A stretch of DNA of 64,000 nucleotides from Pseudomonas putida. Its GTDB lineage: Bacteria; Pseudomonadota; Gammaproteobacteria; Pseudomonadales; Pseudomonadaceae. Position 1 is the stretch's first letter. Every line of letters begins with the position of its first letter. The notes under the pieces were generated by a model. The model was given only the letters and a program-made list of their open reading frames with translations. It ran no database searches and was not told the DNA's origin. The stretch covers positions 5,394,001-5,458,000 of the forward strand of contig NZ_CP011789.1 of NCBI RefSeq assembly GCF_001636055.1. Direction: 5' to 3'. Positions 21,758-31,091 of the stretch are shown one piece after another. A program made the translations under genes and the position numbers.

Positions 21758-22675
21758 ATGCACTTCGACCTGGCTGACTTGCGGCTCTTCATCCACATCG
21801 GCGAATCGCCGAGCCTCACCCAAGGTGCGCGCCGTGCGTTTCTCTCCCCCGCCGCAGCCAGCGCGCGGATCAAGGCCCTCGAGGCGCAGCTCGACACCCG
21901 CCTGCTGTACCGCGACAGCCGTGGCGTGGAGCTGACGCCCGCCGGTCAGAAACTGCTGACCCATGCGCGCCTGATCATGCGTCAGGTGGAGTACCTCAAG
22001 GCCGAGTTCACCCAGTTCGGCACCGATTCGGCCGGGCACATCCGCATCTTCGCCAACACCACTGCGGTGACCGAGTTCCTGCCCGAAGTGCTGGCCGGGT
22101 TTCTCGCCCAGCGGCCGGGTGTGACGGTCGACCTGCAGGAGCGGCTGTCACGCGATATCGTGCGCGGGGTGCTCGATGGCAGCAGCGACATGGGCATCAT
22201 CGCCGGGCCCGTGGAGGCGGCCGGGCTGCAGGTGATGCGCTTCAGTACCGACCGGCTGGTGCTGATCGTGCCGGCCGGTCACGAGCTGGCGGGCCGCAAG
22301 CAGGTGACGCTCAAGCAGACCCTGGCCTACCAGCACATCGGCCTGCATGACGGCAGCACCTTGCTGACCTTCTTGCGCGATCACGTCGAGCGTATTGGCC
22401 AGAGCCTGGCGCTGCGGATCCAGATGTCGAGCTTCGAGGCGATCTGCCGGATGGTCGAGGCCGGCGTGGGGATCGGGATCATCCCCGAGTCTTCGGCGAT
22501 GCGGCACAGCCACACCATGAACCTGTTGACCATCGAGCTGGATGAGCCGTGGGCAGTGCGTGAGCGCAGCATCCTGGTGCGCGAGCTGGATGCATTGCCG
22601 GGGACGGTACGGGCGTTGATCGCGACCTTGATGCCGCAAGCGGATGGCACCGACGCTGACGGTGTTCGCGGGTGA
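21758..22675 (+). CDS. itcR: LysR-family regulator of itaconate catabolism
   Basis: This 305-residue LysR protein has an N-terminal winged helix (HFDLADLRLFIHIGESPSLT, then AARIKALEAQLDTRLLYRD within residues 1-60) and a full effector domain with GVLDGSSDMGIIAGPVEAAG and MVEAGVGIGIIPES. It is divergent from ich in the same way as PA0877 in P. aeruginosa, whose product (called ItcR or RipR) activates the itaconate genes in response to the substrate. AGGA lies before the ATG. The symbol rests on position and family, not on a sequence comparison. Confidence 0.82.
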   Translation: MHFDLADLRLFIHIGESPSLTQGARRAFLSPAAASARIKALEAQLDTRLLYRDSRGVELTPAGQKLLTHARLIMRQVEYLKAEFTQFGTDSAGHIRIFANTTAVTEFLPEVLAGFLAQRPGVTVDLQERLSRDIVRGVLDGSSDMGIIAGPVEAAGLQVMRFSTDRLVLIVPAGHELAGRKQVTLKQTLAYQHIGLHDGSTLLTFLRDHVERIGQSLALRIQMSSFEAICRMVEAGVGIGIIPESSAMRHSHTMNLLTIELDEPWAVRERSILVRELDALPGTVRALIATLMPQADGTDADGVRG

Positions 22676-22680
22676 CCCTG

Positions 22681-22870
22681 TGCGATTGGACTGACCTTTG
22701 GATTTTGAACAAGACAGTTGCCTTCACAGCTGCGGGGGGCTTTTGTGGGAGCGGGCTTGCCCGCGAAAAGGACACCGCGCTGCCTGGCACGGGCTACGCC
22801 CGTGTTCGCGGGCAAGCCCGCGCCTACAGGGATTGGGCAGGCTTTGGGGTCTTGAACAAGACAGTTGTTC
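22681..22870. repeat. REP doublet (BIME) with extended motif on both sides
   Basis: Two inverted REPs (near 22745-22766 and 22806-22830) enclose gacaccgcgctgcctggcac-gggctacgcccgtg. Copies of the ttgaacaagacagttg motif lie at 22681-22722 and 22828-22870. The same doublet core occurs at 26464-26552 and 27757-27818 in the other orientation. It lies between convergent genes. Confidence 0.8.
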
Positions 22871-22889
22871 CCCCAAAGCTCCCTCAAGA

Positions 22890-23516
22890 TCACATCCCCA
22901 ACTGCCCCAGCGTGCGCCGCGCCTGGGCTGCTTCCATGCAGACATACAGCCGGTCGGTCAGCGCCTGCAGATCGACGCGCCGCCCGTTCACCACCGGCGT
23001 GCACACCCACAACTTCACCCGCAAGCCACCGGCCACTGGCCACGCATCCGGCGCCACCAGTGACTTGAAGCAGGCCGGCGCGAGCTGCGGTGCACGGCTG
23101 ATGGCTGCCAGCGAAAACACCAGCGTCATGCTCAGATGACGCTGGTAGATTTCGAACCCATCGAAACAGTACAAGGGCGTCGGCGCGTGCGAGTTGGCGA
23201 ACAGCACAGAGTCGTCAGTCACACTCAACACACACTTGCCATGTCTTCGGCGCAGCCCCTCGGCGAGCGCCAGCCCAGCCACGCCGGCAACCAGCAGCAG
23301 CACGCCAGGCCCCCACAGCAACCAGTGCCCGGATTGCATCTGCCACTGCGCAGGCAAACTGGCCAGCCAGCCGCCGACCACCACCAGCGAAAACGCCAGC
23401 AACCCACAGGCCAGCGCCTTGCCACGCGAGGATTCGTGCAGCGCCCATGGCTTGCAGGACTCCTCCGCGTGAGCCCTGAGCCAGGCCAGCAAGGTTTCCC
23501 GGTCGGTGTCAGCCAT
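22890..23516 (-). CDS. Two-helix membrane protein of unknown function
   Basis: I use the ATG at 23516 (MADTDRETLLAWLRAHAEES), giving 208 residues; it overlaps the end of the upstream gene by eight bases. Two membrane segments are clear: ALACGLLAFSLVVVGGWLAS and LLWGPGVLLLVAGVAGLALA. A soluble C-terminal part with LSVTDDSVLFANSHAPTPLY and a helical end follows. The layout, with helices followed by a beta-rich domain, resembles its upstream neighbour. I recognise no family. It is the last gene of a three-gene leftward operon. Confidence 0.7.
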   Translation of the reverse strand: MADTDRETLLAWLRAHAEESCKPWALHESSRGKALACGLLAFSLVVVGGWLASLPAQWQMQSGHWLLWGPGVLLLVAGVAGLALAEGLRRRHGKCVLSVTDDSVLFANSHAPTPLYCFDGFEIYQRHLSMTLVFSLAAISRAPQLAPACFKSLVAPDAWPVAGGLRVKLWVCTPVVNGRRVDLQALTDRLYVCMEAAQARRTLGQLGM

Positions 23517-24159
23517 GAACCTGCAGGGCATCCAGTTGCTGCTGTGCACAGGCGGCGTCGCGGTAGGCACCCAGCAGCGCGGCGATTTCATCGCAGTCCA
23601 GCTTGCGCCCACCGGTCATCAGCCCGGCAGAGTGGATGCGTACATGCGGCTCGGGTTTGTTCAGCGCCATGGCCTGGTTGCCGAATACCTGCAACCTCGC
23701 CACATGGTGCGTGGGCAGATGGGCGTGAGAGTCGAGCGTGAGTTTCTGCAGGGTCAGCAGCCCTTCGTCCTTGACCAGGATGTCCTGCACCTCGGCCATT
23801 TCGATCGGCGCATCGAGCGTATCGACGAACAGCTGGCGACGGGTCAGGCGCATGAACACCTGCTTGCCCGCGTCCCGGTGCTGCCAGGTGACGAGCAGGG
23901 AAAACACGACCAGGAAGCCAGCGCATACCGTCAGCCCGGTTCGCCCCATGTTGATGGCCATCGCCAGCATGCCCAGCGATACCAGCAACATGATCGGGCC
24001 CCACAGCTTGTAGCGTCGGGAGTTGGTGAATTCGGTCTGCTCAGGAACTCGCTCGATCATCAGACGCAGTTCGGCGATCACGCGGTCGCGCTGGGCCGCT
24101 CGGGACTGGCCGTACTCATCGGGAGAAAGGGAGGGATCAGGGTGTTGTGGCGTGTTCAT
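23509..24159 (-). CDS. Membrane protein of unknown function
   Basis: This 216-residue protein has a soluble N-terminal region (residues 1-48), two membrane segments (LWGPIMLLVSLGMLAMAINM and GLTVCAGFLVVFSLLVTW), and a beta-rich C-terminal domain (VFMRLTRRQLFVDTLDAPIE, MAEVQDILVKDEG). It resembles the downstream gene product in plan, and the two may form one complex. It starts three bases after the stop of the secreted protein gene. The function is unknown. Confidence 0.72.
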   Translation of the reverse strand: MNTPQHPDPSLSPDEYGQSRAAQRDRVIAELRLMIERVPEQTEFTNSRRYKLWGPIMLLVSLGMLAMAINMGRTGLTVCAGFLVVFSLLVTWQHRDAGKQVFMRLTRRQLFVDTLDAPIEMAEVQDILVKDEGLLTLQKLTLDSHAHLPTHHVARLQVFGNQAMALNKPEPHVRIHSAGLMTGGRKLDCDEIAALLGAYRDAACAQQQLDALQVHG

Positions 24160-24162
24160 GGC

Positions 24163-24609
24163 TTACTCGTTACGGGCATTGAGGTAATCGGTCAGGAACG
24201 CCTGGGCGTTGCCCTGTTCGGACAGGGCCTGCGAGTAGCCGATCTTCAGCGCCTGGGCTTCGCCCGGCAGGTACAGTTCGCTGGCGCTCCAGCTGTCCGA
24301 ACCCTGGATCACCAATGCAGCGAACTTCTGGCCGTCGACCGTGGTGTAGTAGCGGGTCAGCTTGTCGGTCTTCTCGACTTTCATCTTCTGGATGCGCATG
24401 TTCCAGTCGTGGTCGACGCCCTCGACCTGCACCAGCGCCTCGTTGGCGCTGCGCTCACCGATACGCAGGGTCCAGACCTTCACGCCCTGCTCGCCGGCAT
24501 ACGCCACGACCTTTTCGGCCACCGATGGACGCTCCTCGGCCTGGGCCATGGCGCCCACAAGCGCCAGCGCTGCGACCATGCCGGCCGCCCATCTGCGATG
24601 AATCGACAT
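24163..24609 (-). CDS. Small exported protein of unknown function
   Basis: The ATG at 24609 has GAGGAG upstream and opens a 148-residue protein. Its signal peptide (MSIHRRWAAGMVAALALVGA) is probably cleaved after AQA. The mature part (EERPSVAEKVVAYAGEQGVK, VWTLRIGERSANEALVQVEG, SEQGNAQAFLTDYLNARNE) is about 125 residues, with alternating charged and hydrophobic residues and no Cys. It is the first gene of the operon with the two membrane proteins and probably acts with them in the envelope. I recognise no family. Confidence 0.7.
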   Translation of the reverse strand: MSIHRRWAAGMVAALALVGAMAQAEERPSVAEKVVAYAGEQGVKVWTLRIGERSANEALVQVEGVDHDWNMRIQKMKVEKTDKLTRYYTTVDGQKFAALVIQGSDSWSASELYLPGEAQALKIGYSQALSEQGNAQAFLTDYLNARNE

Positions 24610-24786
24610 ACTGCTTGCTCCTCGAAATTCTGGGGCCTTGTATTGAAAGGGGCATGGGCCAGCCTGCCAACCGGCCTGGCCGCTGCGCACAACAAACAGG
24701 CCGTCGCGCACAATGGCTGACGCCCGAGGCGTGTTCGCGTTAACATTCCGCCACCCGCCACGACACCCTATGGACAGGCTTGGCAG
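24610..24786. promoter_or_regulatory. Divergent promoter region with paired half-sites
   Basis: The 177 bases between the leftward three-gene operon and the rightward AraC gene contain gcgcacaa twice in direct orientation, at 24685-24692 and 24706-24713. The starts are 21 bases apart, two helix turns, as expected of an AraC-type operator. Confidence 0.5.
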
Positions 24787-25731
24787 ATGGAACACTGGAC
24801 CCCTTACCTGGACATGCAGTTCAGCTTCGACCGCCCAGGCTCGCTGGCCCAGGCGGGCGTCCTCGACAGCGCCGCCAGCCACGTCATGGGCAGTGCGATC
24901 GGTCATTACCGCGCCCACACCGTGCGTGCGCACCTGCAGTACTTCGACTGCGACCTGCAATTTCCCGAGCCGCTGCGCATCCACAAGGTGTTGCCCGACA
25001 GCCTGTGCCTGGTGCACATGCTCAGCGGCCAATGGCAGCACCGGGTCGACGGCCAGCTCAACCACTACCTCACCGGCAAGACCTATGCGCTGGGCCTGAG
25101 CGAGCACATGGAAGCCTTCGACCAGTTGCCCGCCGACAGCCACGCGCGCATGGCCGGGTTGCGCGTCGGTGCCGACTATCTGCGCGAACTGGCCGAGGAA
25201 GATCCGCACCTGCAATCCTTGATCGGGTTGCTCGACGACGGCATGAAATTCACCGATTTCGAGCGCTGCCCGGCGCTGGGTCGCCTGCTGCAGCAGCTCT
25301 ACCATTCGCCCTACCACGGCACGCTCAAGCGCCTGCATCAGGAAAGCCTGAGCCTGGCCGTGCTGGTGGAGCTGGCCACGCACCTCGGCAACCGCCCGCT
25401 GGCGCCTGCGCCGACGGTTCGCGGCCAGCGCGACCTGGCCCATGAGGCGCGACGCCTGCTCGACCTGAACCTGGTCGACCCGCCCGGCAGCCTGGCGCTG
25501 GCCCGACAGCTAGGGGTGGGCGAAACCACCCTGCGCCGCGCCTTCGCCAAGGTGTTCGGCCAGTCGATGCTGCAGTACCTGCGCCAGCAGCGCATGGAGC
25601 TGGCCCGCACATTGTTGCTGCAACGCAAATGGCAAGTGGCACAGATCGCCTATCGCCTGGGCTATGCCAACCCGGCCAATTTCAGCAACGCCTACAAGGC
25701 CTACCACGGGCATCCGCCGGGTATGGAGTGA
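24787..25731 (+). CDS. AraC-family transcriptional regulator
   Basis: This 314-residue protein has a sensor domain of about 210 residues and a C-terminal AraC DNA-binding domain with two helix-turn-helix units. The first is LARQLGVGETTLRRAFAKVF, and the second is in WQVAQIAYRLGYANPANFSN, followed by the family ending YKAYHGHPPG. The N-terminal half has VLPDSLCLVHMLSGQWQHRV, the cupin-like pattern of PchR-type regulators. That group often senses siderophores or other small molecules. It is divergent from the three-gene envelope operon, its most likely target. Confidence 0.85.
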   Translation: MEHWTPYLDMQFSFDRPGSLAQAGVLDSAASHVMGSAIGHYRAHTVRAHLQYFDCDLQFPEPLRIHKVLPDSLCLVHMLSGQWQHRVDGQLNHYLTGKTYALGLSEHMEAFDQLPADSHARMAGLRVGADYLRELAEEDPHLQSLIGLLDDGMKFTDFERCPALGRLLQQLYHSPYHGTLKRLHQESLSLAVLVELATHLGNRPLAPAPTVRGQRDLAHEARRLLDLNLVDPPGSLALARQLGVGETTLRRAFAKVFGQSMLQYLRQQRMELARTLLLQRKWQVAQIAYRLGYANPANFSNAYKAYHGHPPGME

Positions 25732-25863
25732 TCGCCTGCGCTGTGAAAGCTGTGAGCTGTTGTGAATCGTTGTGAAGCCTCACAATACTAGCCAATTGCC
25801 CATGCTACCGTCCGGAGCCGTCATCAAGACGACCCTTTCATTTCCGTTTCGGGAGCAGCGCCA

Positions 25864-26325
25864 ATGTCTACCATCACCCCCGCTGGTAGCGGGTCCAACA
25901 CTCCAAAAGCCTCGAGCTCGGCCTTCGACAACCGCCTGGACACCGCCAAGTCGAGCCAGGTAATCGCCGATTACATGCGCCAGACCGGCAAGTCGGCCAT
26001 CACCAAGGACGAACTCGACAAGCTGGCCGACAACAAGTCAGGCAACGTGCCGGCCAATGTGTCGGATGCGGCGAAATACATGCAGCGCCACCCGGATGTG
26101 TTCACTGCCATCGAAACCCATGACGTACCCGGCGCCGACAACCTGTCCGGGGTGTGGAACTTCGATTGGGCGGCCAAGGGCGGCCTGGCCGGCACCCCGA
26201 CCGACGCCATCGCCAAGATGCAGGACACCTTCGACCTGGCGATCGAGAAGTCGGCGAAGATCACTGAAGTGACCACAGGCAAGAAAGCCGAGCTGGATGC
26301 GACCAAGCAGCGGCCAAGCAACTGA
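25864..26325 (+). CDS. Small HrpF/NolX-like protein
   Basis: This 153-residue soluble protein has a Ser/Thr-rich N-terminal 25 residues. A region reading AAKYMQRHPDVFTAIETHDV, then PGADNLSGVWNFDWAAKGGL resembles the repeat found in HrpF/NolX-type proteins secreted by type III systems. The part ITKDELDKLADNKSGNVPAN may be an EF-hand-like calcium loop (D-N-K-S-G-N). The ATG has GGGAGCAGCGCCA before it. No type III genes lie nearby, so secretion is unproven. It follows the AraC gene by 132 bases, which contain no gene. Confidence 0.65.
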   Translation: MSTITPAGSGSNTPKASSSAFDNRLDTAKSSQVIADYMRQTGKSAITKDELDKLADNKSGNVPANVSDAAKYMQRHPDVFTAIETHDVPGADNLSGVWNFDWAAKGGLAGTPTDAIAKMQDTFDLAIEKSAKITEVTTGKKAELDATKQRPSN

Positions 26326-26370
26326 TTCAAGGCGGTATGCGGGTTATCCCCTGCTGCCGCTCAGTACCTT

Positions 26371-26552
26371 GTGGGGACAACTGTGTTGTTCACACTCTAA
26401 GGCCAACCCAATCCCTTGTGGGAGCAACTGTCTTGCTCAAAATCTAAAGACCAGCCCAATCCCCTGTGGGAGCGGGCTTGTCCCGCGAACACGGGCGTAG
26501 CCCGTGCCAGGCAGCGCGGTGTCTTTTTCGCGGGTAAACCCGCTCCCACACG
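26371..26552. repeat. Two extended REP-flank motifs followed by a REP doublet
   Basis: Two tandem copies of the extended motif (26376-26420 and 26425-26463, with aactgtcttg) lead into an inverted REP pair at 26464-26552, whose outer arms are gtgggagcggg and cccgctcccac. It lies between the HrpF-like gene and the IS110 element. Confidence 0.8.
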
Positions 26553-26555
26553 TAC

Positions 26556-27736
26556 GGCGTTCGGATTTACGCCGGTGTTGCGCTCTTGCACTGAGGCAAT
26601 TCCACATCCTGCCAGGGGGTGCCTGTTCTTAGCATCGCATTGAGTCGTACGATGAAAACTCTCATGCAGGCCACAATCGCGACCTTGGCTGCCTTGCCCC
26701 TTTCACGCAGTGCTTGGTACTTCGCCTTGAGCGAGGGGTTTTGCCTTACGGCCACCAAACACGACATGTACAACGCGCACCTTATCCCGAAACGGCCTCC
26801 CGAGATCGAGCGCTTGCCTACGGATGTTCCACTGTCGTGATTGAAAGGTGCCACCCCAACCAGCGAGGCTATTTCTCGGGCCTCCACATGGCCCAACTCC
26901 GGCAGCAGCGTCACAAGCTTCCCAGCCGTCACCAGCCCGATACCTTTGACCTGGACTAGTTGAGCAATTCGTTCATCACCCAGCCCTTCGGCATGCAGCT
27001 TGAGCTCATGCTCAATCTGTCTGATCTGAGACCTGAAGTGCTGGAGGTTGGACTTCAGGAAGCGAGCGACCACCTCAGACTGAGCCTGTTTCAGGCGCCG
27101 CCGGTCGTCGTCTCGCTGCTGGACCAGACGATCACGCTGCTGCAGCAGCTCGCGCAGCAACGCCCTCTGCGGACTGACCTGCAGAGTAGGTTTATCGGGG
27201 ATAACTTCGGCGAAATGCGCCAATACCGCTGCATCGATGGCGTCGGTCTTGGCTTTGATATTCATGGACTCGGCAAACGACCTGGCTCGCCTAGGGTTTA
27301 CGCGAATGACCTTGTAGCCAGCGCTCTGCAGAAAGCTCAGCACCTCACGCTCGTATCCGCCTGTCGCCTCCAGCAGGACACGCTTGACCTTGAGGCCTCG
27401 AAGGCTCTTCTCCAATACCTCGAACCCTGCCTGATCGTTGGTGACATTGATCTTGAGGCTCTGGGGACGCACCGCTATGTCCAGCGTGCGACTAGAAACA
27501 TCGATACCCACAAAGGAAACCATCACCAAAATCTCCTAGACTCAACAGAGTGAGAGGACTTTGGCTTGGCCCACGCTTGTGATTCGAGATCAAGGCCGCA
27601 TCCAACTGTTCGGGCTCTCGCCAAAGTGGAACGGTGAATGGCAGCTTGTGCTCCCACTCGTGCTCAAGGCACACGCGGCATTCAGCTTGCCATTCACCGC
27701 TCTCACTCCAGATTCTAATCCCCTATCAAGACACAA
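26556..27736 (-). mobile_element. IS110-family insertion sequence, ends approximate
   Basis: The element contains the transposase gene plus about 210 bases upstream of it (27524-27736) that hold no gene. This is comparable to the long leader of ISPpu9-type elements, where small RNAs have been described. IS110 elements lack clear terminal repeats, so I set the ends where the REP sequences begin. They may be off by tens of bases. Confidence 0.6.
26567..27523 (-). CDS. IS110-family transposase (DEDD type)
   Basis: This 318-residue protein is an IS110/IS1111-type transposase. The first catalytic Asp is in FVGIDVSSRTLDIAV, the Glu in LLEATGGYEREVL, and the two Asp in KTDAIDAAVLAHFAE. The C-terminal Transposase_20 domain reads VKGIGLVTAGKLVTLLPELG, then ASLVGVAPFNHDSGTSVGKR, with the catalytic Ser in SISGGRFGIRCALY. 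I use the ATG at 27523, with AGGAG upstream. Members of this group in P. putida (the ISPpu9 and ISPpu10 type) insert at REP sequences, and here REPs lie on both sides. The reading frame is intact. Confidence 0.9.
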   Translation of the reverse strand: MVSFVGIDVSSRTLDIAVRPQSLKINVTNDQAGFEVLEKSLRGLKVKRVLLEATGGYEREVLSFLQSAGYKVIRVNPRRARSFAESMNIKAKTDAIDAAVLAHFAEVIPDKPTLQVSPQRALLRELLQQRDRLVQQRDDDRRRLKQAQSEVVARFLKSNLQHFRSQIRQIEHELKLHAEGLGDERIAQLVQVKGIGLVTAGKLVTLLPELGHVEAREIASLVGVAPFNHDSGTSVGKRSISGGRFGIRCALYMSCLVAVRQNPSLKAKYQALRERGKAAKVAIVACMRVFIVRLNAMLRTGTPWQDVELPQCKSATPA

Positions 27737-27850
27737 GCGGCGGTTCGGCGCTCCGACTGGTCCCGCGAACACAAGCGTAGCCCGTGCCAGGCAGCGCGGT
27801 GTCTTTTTCGCGGGCAAGTCGGGACGCCGAACCGCCGCTCCTACAGGGAT
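27737..27850. repeat. REP doublet with altered outer arms
   Basis: The inner part (tcccgcgaacac to tttttcgcgggcaag) is like the doublet at 26464-26552. The outer arms are gcggcggttcggcgctccga (27737-27756) and its inverse with one mismatch (27819-27838), in place of the usual gtgggagcgggct. Together with the IS leader it fills 27524-27883; no gene is present. Confidence 0.75.
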
Positions 27851-27883
27851 TGGGCTAGCTCCCAGGGATGCCCCCAACGCCGA

Positions 27884-29308
27884 TCAGTGCTTGATCATCA
27901 CATGCCGAATGGCTGTGTAATCCTCCAGCCCATATATCGACATGTCCTTGCCATACCCGGACAACTTCACCCCGCCATGGGGCATTTCGCTGACCAGCAT
28001 GAAATGGGTGTTCACCCAGGTGCAGCCATACTGCAAGCGCGCCGCCAGCCGGTGCGCGCGGCCAACGTCCTGAGTCCACACCGACGACGCCAGCCCATAG
28101 TCCGAGTCGTTGGCCCACTCCAACGCCTGGGCCTCGTCGCTGAACTCGGTCACCGACACCACCGGCCCGAAGATCTCGCGCCGCACCACTTCATCGTCCT
28201 GCTGCGCGCCGGCCAATACCGTCGGCTCGAAGAAGAACCCCGCCCGGTCGGCTCGCTTGCCGCCAGTGGTGACCTGGATATGCGGCACCTGCCGCGCCCG
28301 CTCGACGAAACCGCTGACGCGCTCCAGGTGCTGCTGGGTGATCAACGGTCCCAGTTCGGTCTCGGGATCGTCCTGCTCGCCAAGGCGGATGCTCGCCACC
28401 GCCGCCGTGAGCTTGTCGACGAAGGCCTGGTACACACCCTTCTGCACATACAACCGGCAGGCCGCCGTGCAGTCCTGCCCGGCGTTGTAGAAGCCGAACG
28501 CACGGATACCTTCGACTGCGGCATCGATGTCGGCATCGTCGAAGATGATCACCGGCGCCTTGCCGCCCAACTCCATGTGCATGCGTTTCACGGTATCGGC
28601 AGTGCCGGCGATGATGCGGCTGCCGGTCGCCACGGAGCCTGTCAGCGAGACCATGCGCACCTTGGGATGGGTCGTCAGCGGCTCGCCCACGCTCGGGCCT
28701 CGGCCGAACACCAGGTTGACCACACCCGCCGGGAAGATGCCCGCGATCAGCTCGCCCAGGCGCAGGGCCGTCAGTGGCGTCTGCTCGGACGGCTTGAGCA
28801 CCACGGTATTGCCCGCCGCCAAGGCCGGGCCAAGCTTCCAGGCGGCCATCATCAACGGGTAGTTCCACGGTGCGATCGACGCCACCACACCCACCGGGTC
28901 GCGGCGGATCATCGAGGTGTGCCCCGGCAGGTACTCACCCGCCGCCGAGCCCTGCAGCACACGGCTGGCGCCGGCGAAGAAGCGGAACACATCGGCCACT
29001 GCCGGCAGTTCGTCGTTCAGCGCAGCCTGGTAGGGTTTGCCACAGTTGTTCGACTCCAGCCGCGCCAGCTCTTCGGCATGCGCATCGATGGCATCGGCCA
29101 GCTTGAGCAACAGCAGCGAGCGATCCTTGGGGGCGGTCTGGGACCAGCCTTCGAACGCCGCGTCGGCTGCGCGCACGGCGATGTCGACCTGGGCCGGCGT
29201 GGCTTCGGCAATTTCCACCAGGGTGGTGCCGAGCGCCGGGTTGAGCACGGCGAGCGACTCGCCTTCACCGGCGACCAGTTGGCCGTTGATCAGCAGTTTG
29301 GTTTGCAT
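27884..29308 (-). CDS. patD: Gamma-aminobutyraldehyde dehydrogenase
   Basis: This 474-residue aldehyde dehydrogenase has Glu246 in [10 protein letters not shown] and the catalytic Cys280 in [10 protein letters not shown], with the NAD-binding region [12 protein letters not shown]. The sequences [20 protein letters not shown] and [20 protein letters not shown] are characteristic of 4-aminobutyraldehyde dehydrogenases (E. coli YdcW/PatD), which oxidise the aldehyde from putrescine to GABA with NAD. It is the last gene of a leftward cluster with a polyamine-type ABC transporter, as in E. coli ydcSTUV-patD. A closely related second enzyme sits at the other end. Confidence 0.85.
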   Translation of the reverse strand: MQTKLLINGQLVAGEGESLAVLNPALGTTLVEIAEATPAQVDIAVRAADAAFEGWSQTAPKDRSLLLLKLADAIDAHAEELARLESNNCGKPYQAALNDELPAVADVFRFFAGASRVLQGSAAGEYLPGHTSMIRRDPVGVVASIAPWNYPLMMAAWKLGPALAAGNTVVLKPSEQTPLTALRLGELIAGIFPAGVVNLVFGRGPSVGEPLTTHPKVRMVSLTGSVATGSRIIAGTADTVKRMHMELGGKAPVIIFDDADIDAAVEGIRAFGFYNAGQDCTAACRLYVQKGVYQAFVDKLTAAVASIRLGEQDDPETELGPLITQQHLERVSGFVERARQVPHIQVTTGGKRADRAGFFFEPTVLAGAQQDDEVVRREIFGPVVSVTEFSDEAQALEWANDSDYGLASSVWTQDVGRAHRLAARLQYGCTWVNTHFMLVSEMPHGGVKLSGYGKDMSIYGLEDYTAIRHVMIKH

Positions 29309-29343
29309 GAAGCGCTCCTTTTCTCAGGTTCTTGTTCGCGTGT

Positions 29344-30150
29344 TCACTTGCCGCTGCCGGCAACGCCTTCGCCACCCTTGGTCAGGTAGTAGGCGCCCAG
29401 GATCGGCAGCATGGTCACCAGCATGACCAGCATCGCCACCACATTGGTCACCGGCACATCGCGCGGGCGACCGAGCTGGTTGAGCAGCCAGATCGGCAAG
29501 GTGCGTTCATGACCGGCGGTGAAGGTGGTGACGATGATTTCGTCGAACGACAGGGCGAACGCCAGCATGCCGCCAGCCAGCAGCGCCGAGCCGAGGTTGG
29601 GCAGGATCACGTAGCGGAAGGTCTGCCAGCCGTCGGCGCCCAGGTCCATCGAGGCTTCGATCAGGCTGTGCGAGGTGCGCCTGAAGCGGGCGATGACGTT
29701 GTTGTAGACGATCACCACGCAAAAGGTCGCGTGCCCGACGACGATGGTCATGAAGCCGGGCTCGATGCCCAAGGTCTTGAATGCCGACAGCAACGCAATG
29801 CCGGTGATGATGCCGGGCAAGGCGATCGGCAGGATCAGCATCAGCGAGATGCTTTCCTTGCCGAAGAAATCACGCCGGTACAACGCAGCCGCCGCCAGCG
29901 TGCCCAGCACCATGGCGATCAGCGTGGCCAGGGCGGCGATCTTCACCGACAGGGTCACGGCATCGAGCACGTCCTGGCGGGCAAACGCCACACTGAACCA
30001 ATGCAGGGTGAAGCCCTGCGGTGGAAAGCTGAACGCGGCCTCTTCGGTGTTGAAGGCGTACAGGAAGATGATCAGGATCGGGAAGTGCAGGAACACCAGC
30101 CCTCCCCAGGCCGCAAGCTTCAGCCCCCAGGACGCTTTTTCAGAGTGCAT
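29344..30150 (-). CDS. ABC transporter permease (PotC/YdcV-like)
   Basis: This 268-residue inner-membrane protein has about six membrane segments and the permease EAA loop near [20 protein letters not shown]. It begins [20 protein letters not shown] and resembles the second permease of spermidine/putrescine-type transporters. It overlaps the end of the other permease gene by 11 bases, so it is translated with it. With YdcU-, YdcT- and YdcS-like partners it would import a polyamine or a related amine. Confidence 0.87.
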   Translation of the reverse strand: MHSEKASWGLKLAAWGGLVFLHFPILIIFLYAFNTEEAAFSFPPQGFTLHWFSVAFARQDVLDAVTLSVKIAALATLIAMVLGTLAAAALYRRDFFGKESISLMLILPIALPGIITGIALLSAFKTLGIEPGFMTIVVGHATFCVVIVYNNVIARFRRTSHSLIEASMDLGADGWQTFRYVILPNLGSALLAGGMLAFALSFDEIIVTTFTAGHERTLPIWLLNQLGRPRDVPVTNVVAMLVMLVTMLPILGAYYLTKGGEGVAGSGK

Positions 30151-31090
30151 CGAAGGCCCCCAGGCGTTTGACGATGGACAGGTAGACGGCGATCAGCACG
30201 ATCGGCACCAGGGTGAAGGCCGCGGCCATGGGCATGTTGCCGATGGCGCCCTGCTGGGCGTAGACCATGCCGCCGATGAAGTAGCCCGGCGGCCCGACCA
30301 GCGACGGCACGATGAAGTCGCCGAGGGTGAGGCTGAAGGTGAAGATCGAGCCCGCGGCGATGCCTGGCACCGACAGCGGCAGGATCACCTGCATGAAGGT
30401 CTGGCGCGGTTGCGCCCCGAGGTCGGCCGAGGCCTGCAGCAGCGACGGCGGCAGGCGCTCCAGCGAGGCCTGGATCGGCAGGATCATGAACGGCAGCCAG
30501 ATGTAGACGAACACCAGGAAGCGCCCCAGGTTCGAGGTCGACAAGGTGTTGCCGCCCACACCGGGCACGCCCAGCAGCAGGTTCAGCAACGGCTCCAGGC
30601 CCAGGTGCTGGACGAACCACATGGCCACCCCGCCCTTGGCCAGCAGCAGGGTCCAGGCATAGGCCTTGACGATGTAGCTGGCCCACATCGGCAGCATCAC
30701 CGCGATGTAGAAGAACGCTTTGGTCTTGCCGCTGGTGTAGCGCGCCATGTAGTAGGCAATGGGAAACGCCAGCGCAGCACTGGCGATGGACACCGCCACG
30801 GCCATCAGCACGGTGCGCTGGATGATGTCGAAGTTGGCCGGGGTGAACAGCGCGGCGAAGTTGGCCCAGGTCAGGCTCGGCGTCACCGTCATGGTGAAAT
30901 CGTCGAAGGTGTAGAAGCCCTGCCACAACAACGTCAGCAACGAGCCCAGGTAGATCGCGCCGAACCACAGCAGCGGCGGCACCAGCAGCAGCGACAGGTA
31001 CAGCGCCGGCTTGCGGTACAGCAGGTTGGACAGCCCGCGCAGGGCGCCGTGGCGGACTACCGGCGCCGTGGCATCGAGGGTCAGGCTCAT
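30140..31090 (-). CDS. ABC transporter permease (PotB/YdcU-like)
   Basis: This 316-residue inner-membrane permease has six or more membrane segments, including [20 protein letters not shown], and an EAA loop at [20 protein letters not shown]. It fits the first permease of polyamine transporters. A variable N-terminal tail of about 30 residues precedes the first helix. The ATG at 31090 is immediately after the ATPase gene stop. Confidence 0.87.
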   Translation of the reverse strand: MSLTLDATAPVVRHGALRGLSNLLYRKPALYLSLLLVPPLLWFGAIYLGSLLTLLWQGFYTFDDFTMTVTPSLTWANFAALFTPANFDIIQRTVLMAVAVSIASAALAFPIAYYMARYTSGKTKAFFYIAVMLPMWASYIVKAYAWTLLLAKGGVAMWFVQHLGLEPLLNLLLGVPGVGGNTLSTSNLGRFLVFVYIWLPFMILPIQASLERLPPSLLQASADLGAQPRQTFMQVILPLSVPGIAAGSIFTFSLTLGDFIVPSLVGPPGYFIGGMVYAQQGAIGNMPMAAAFTLVPIVLIAVYLSIVKRLGAFDAL

Positions 31091-31091
31091 C

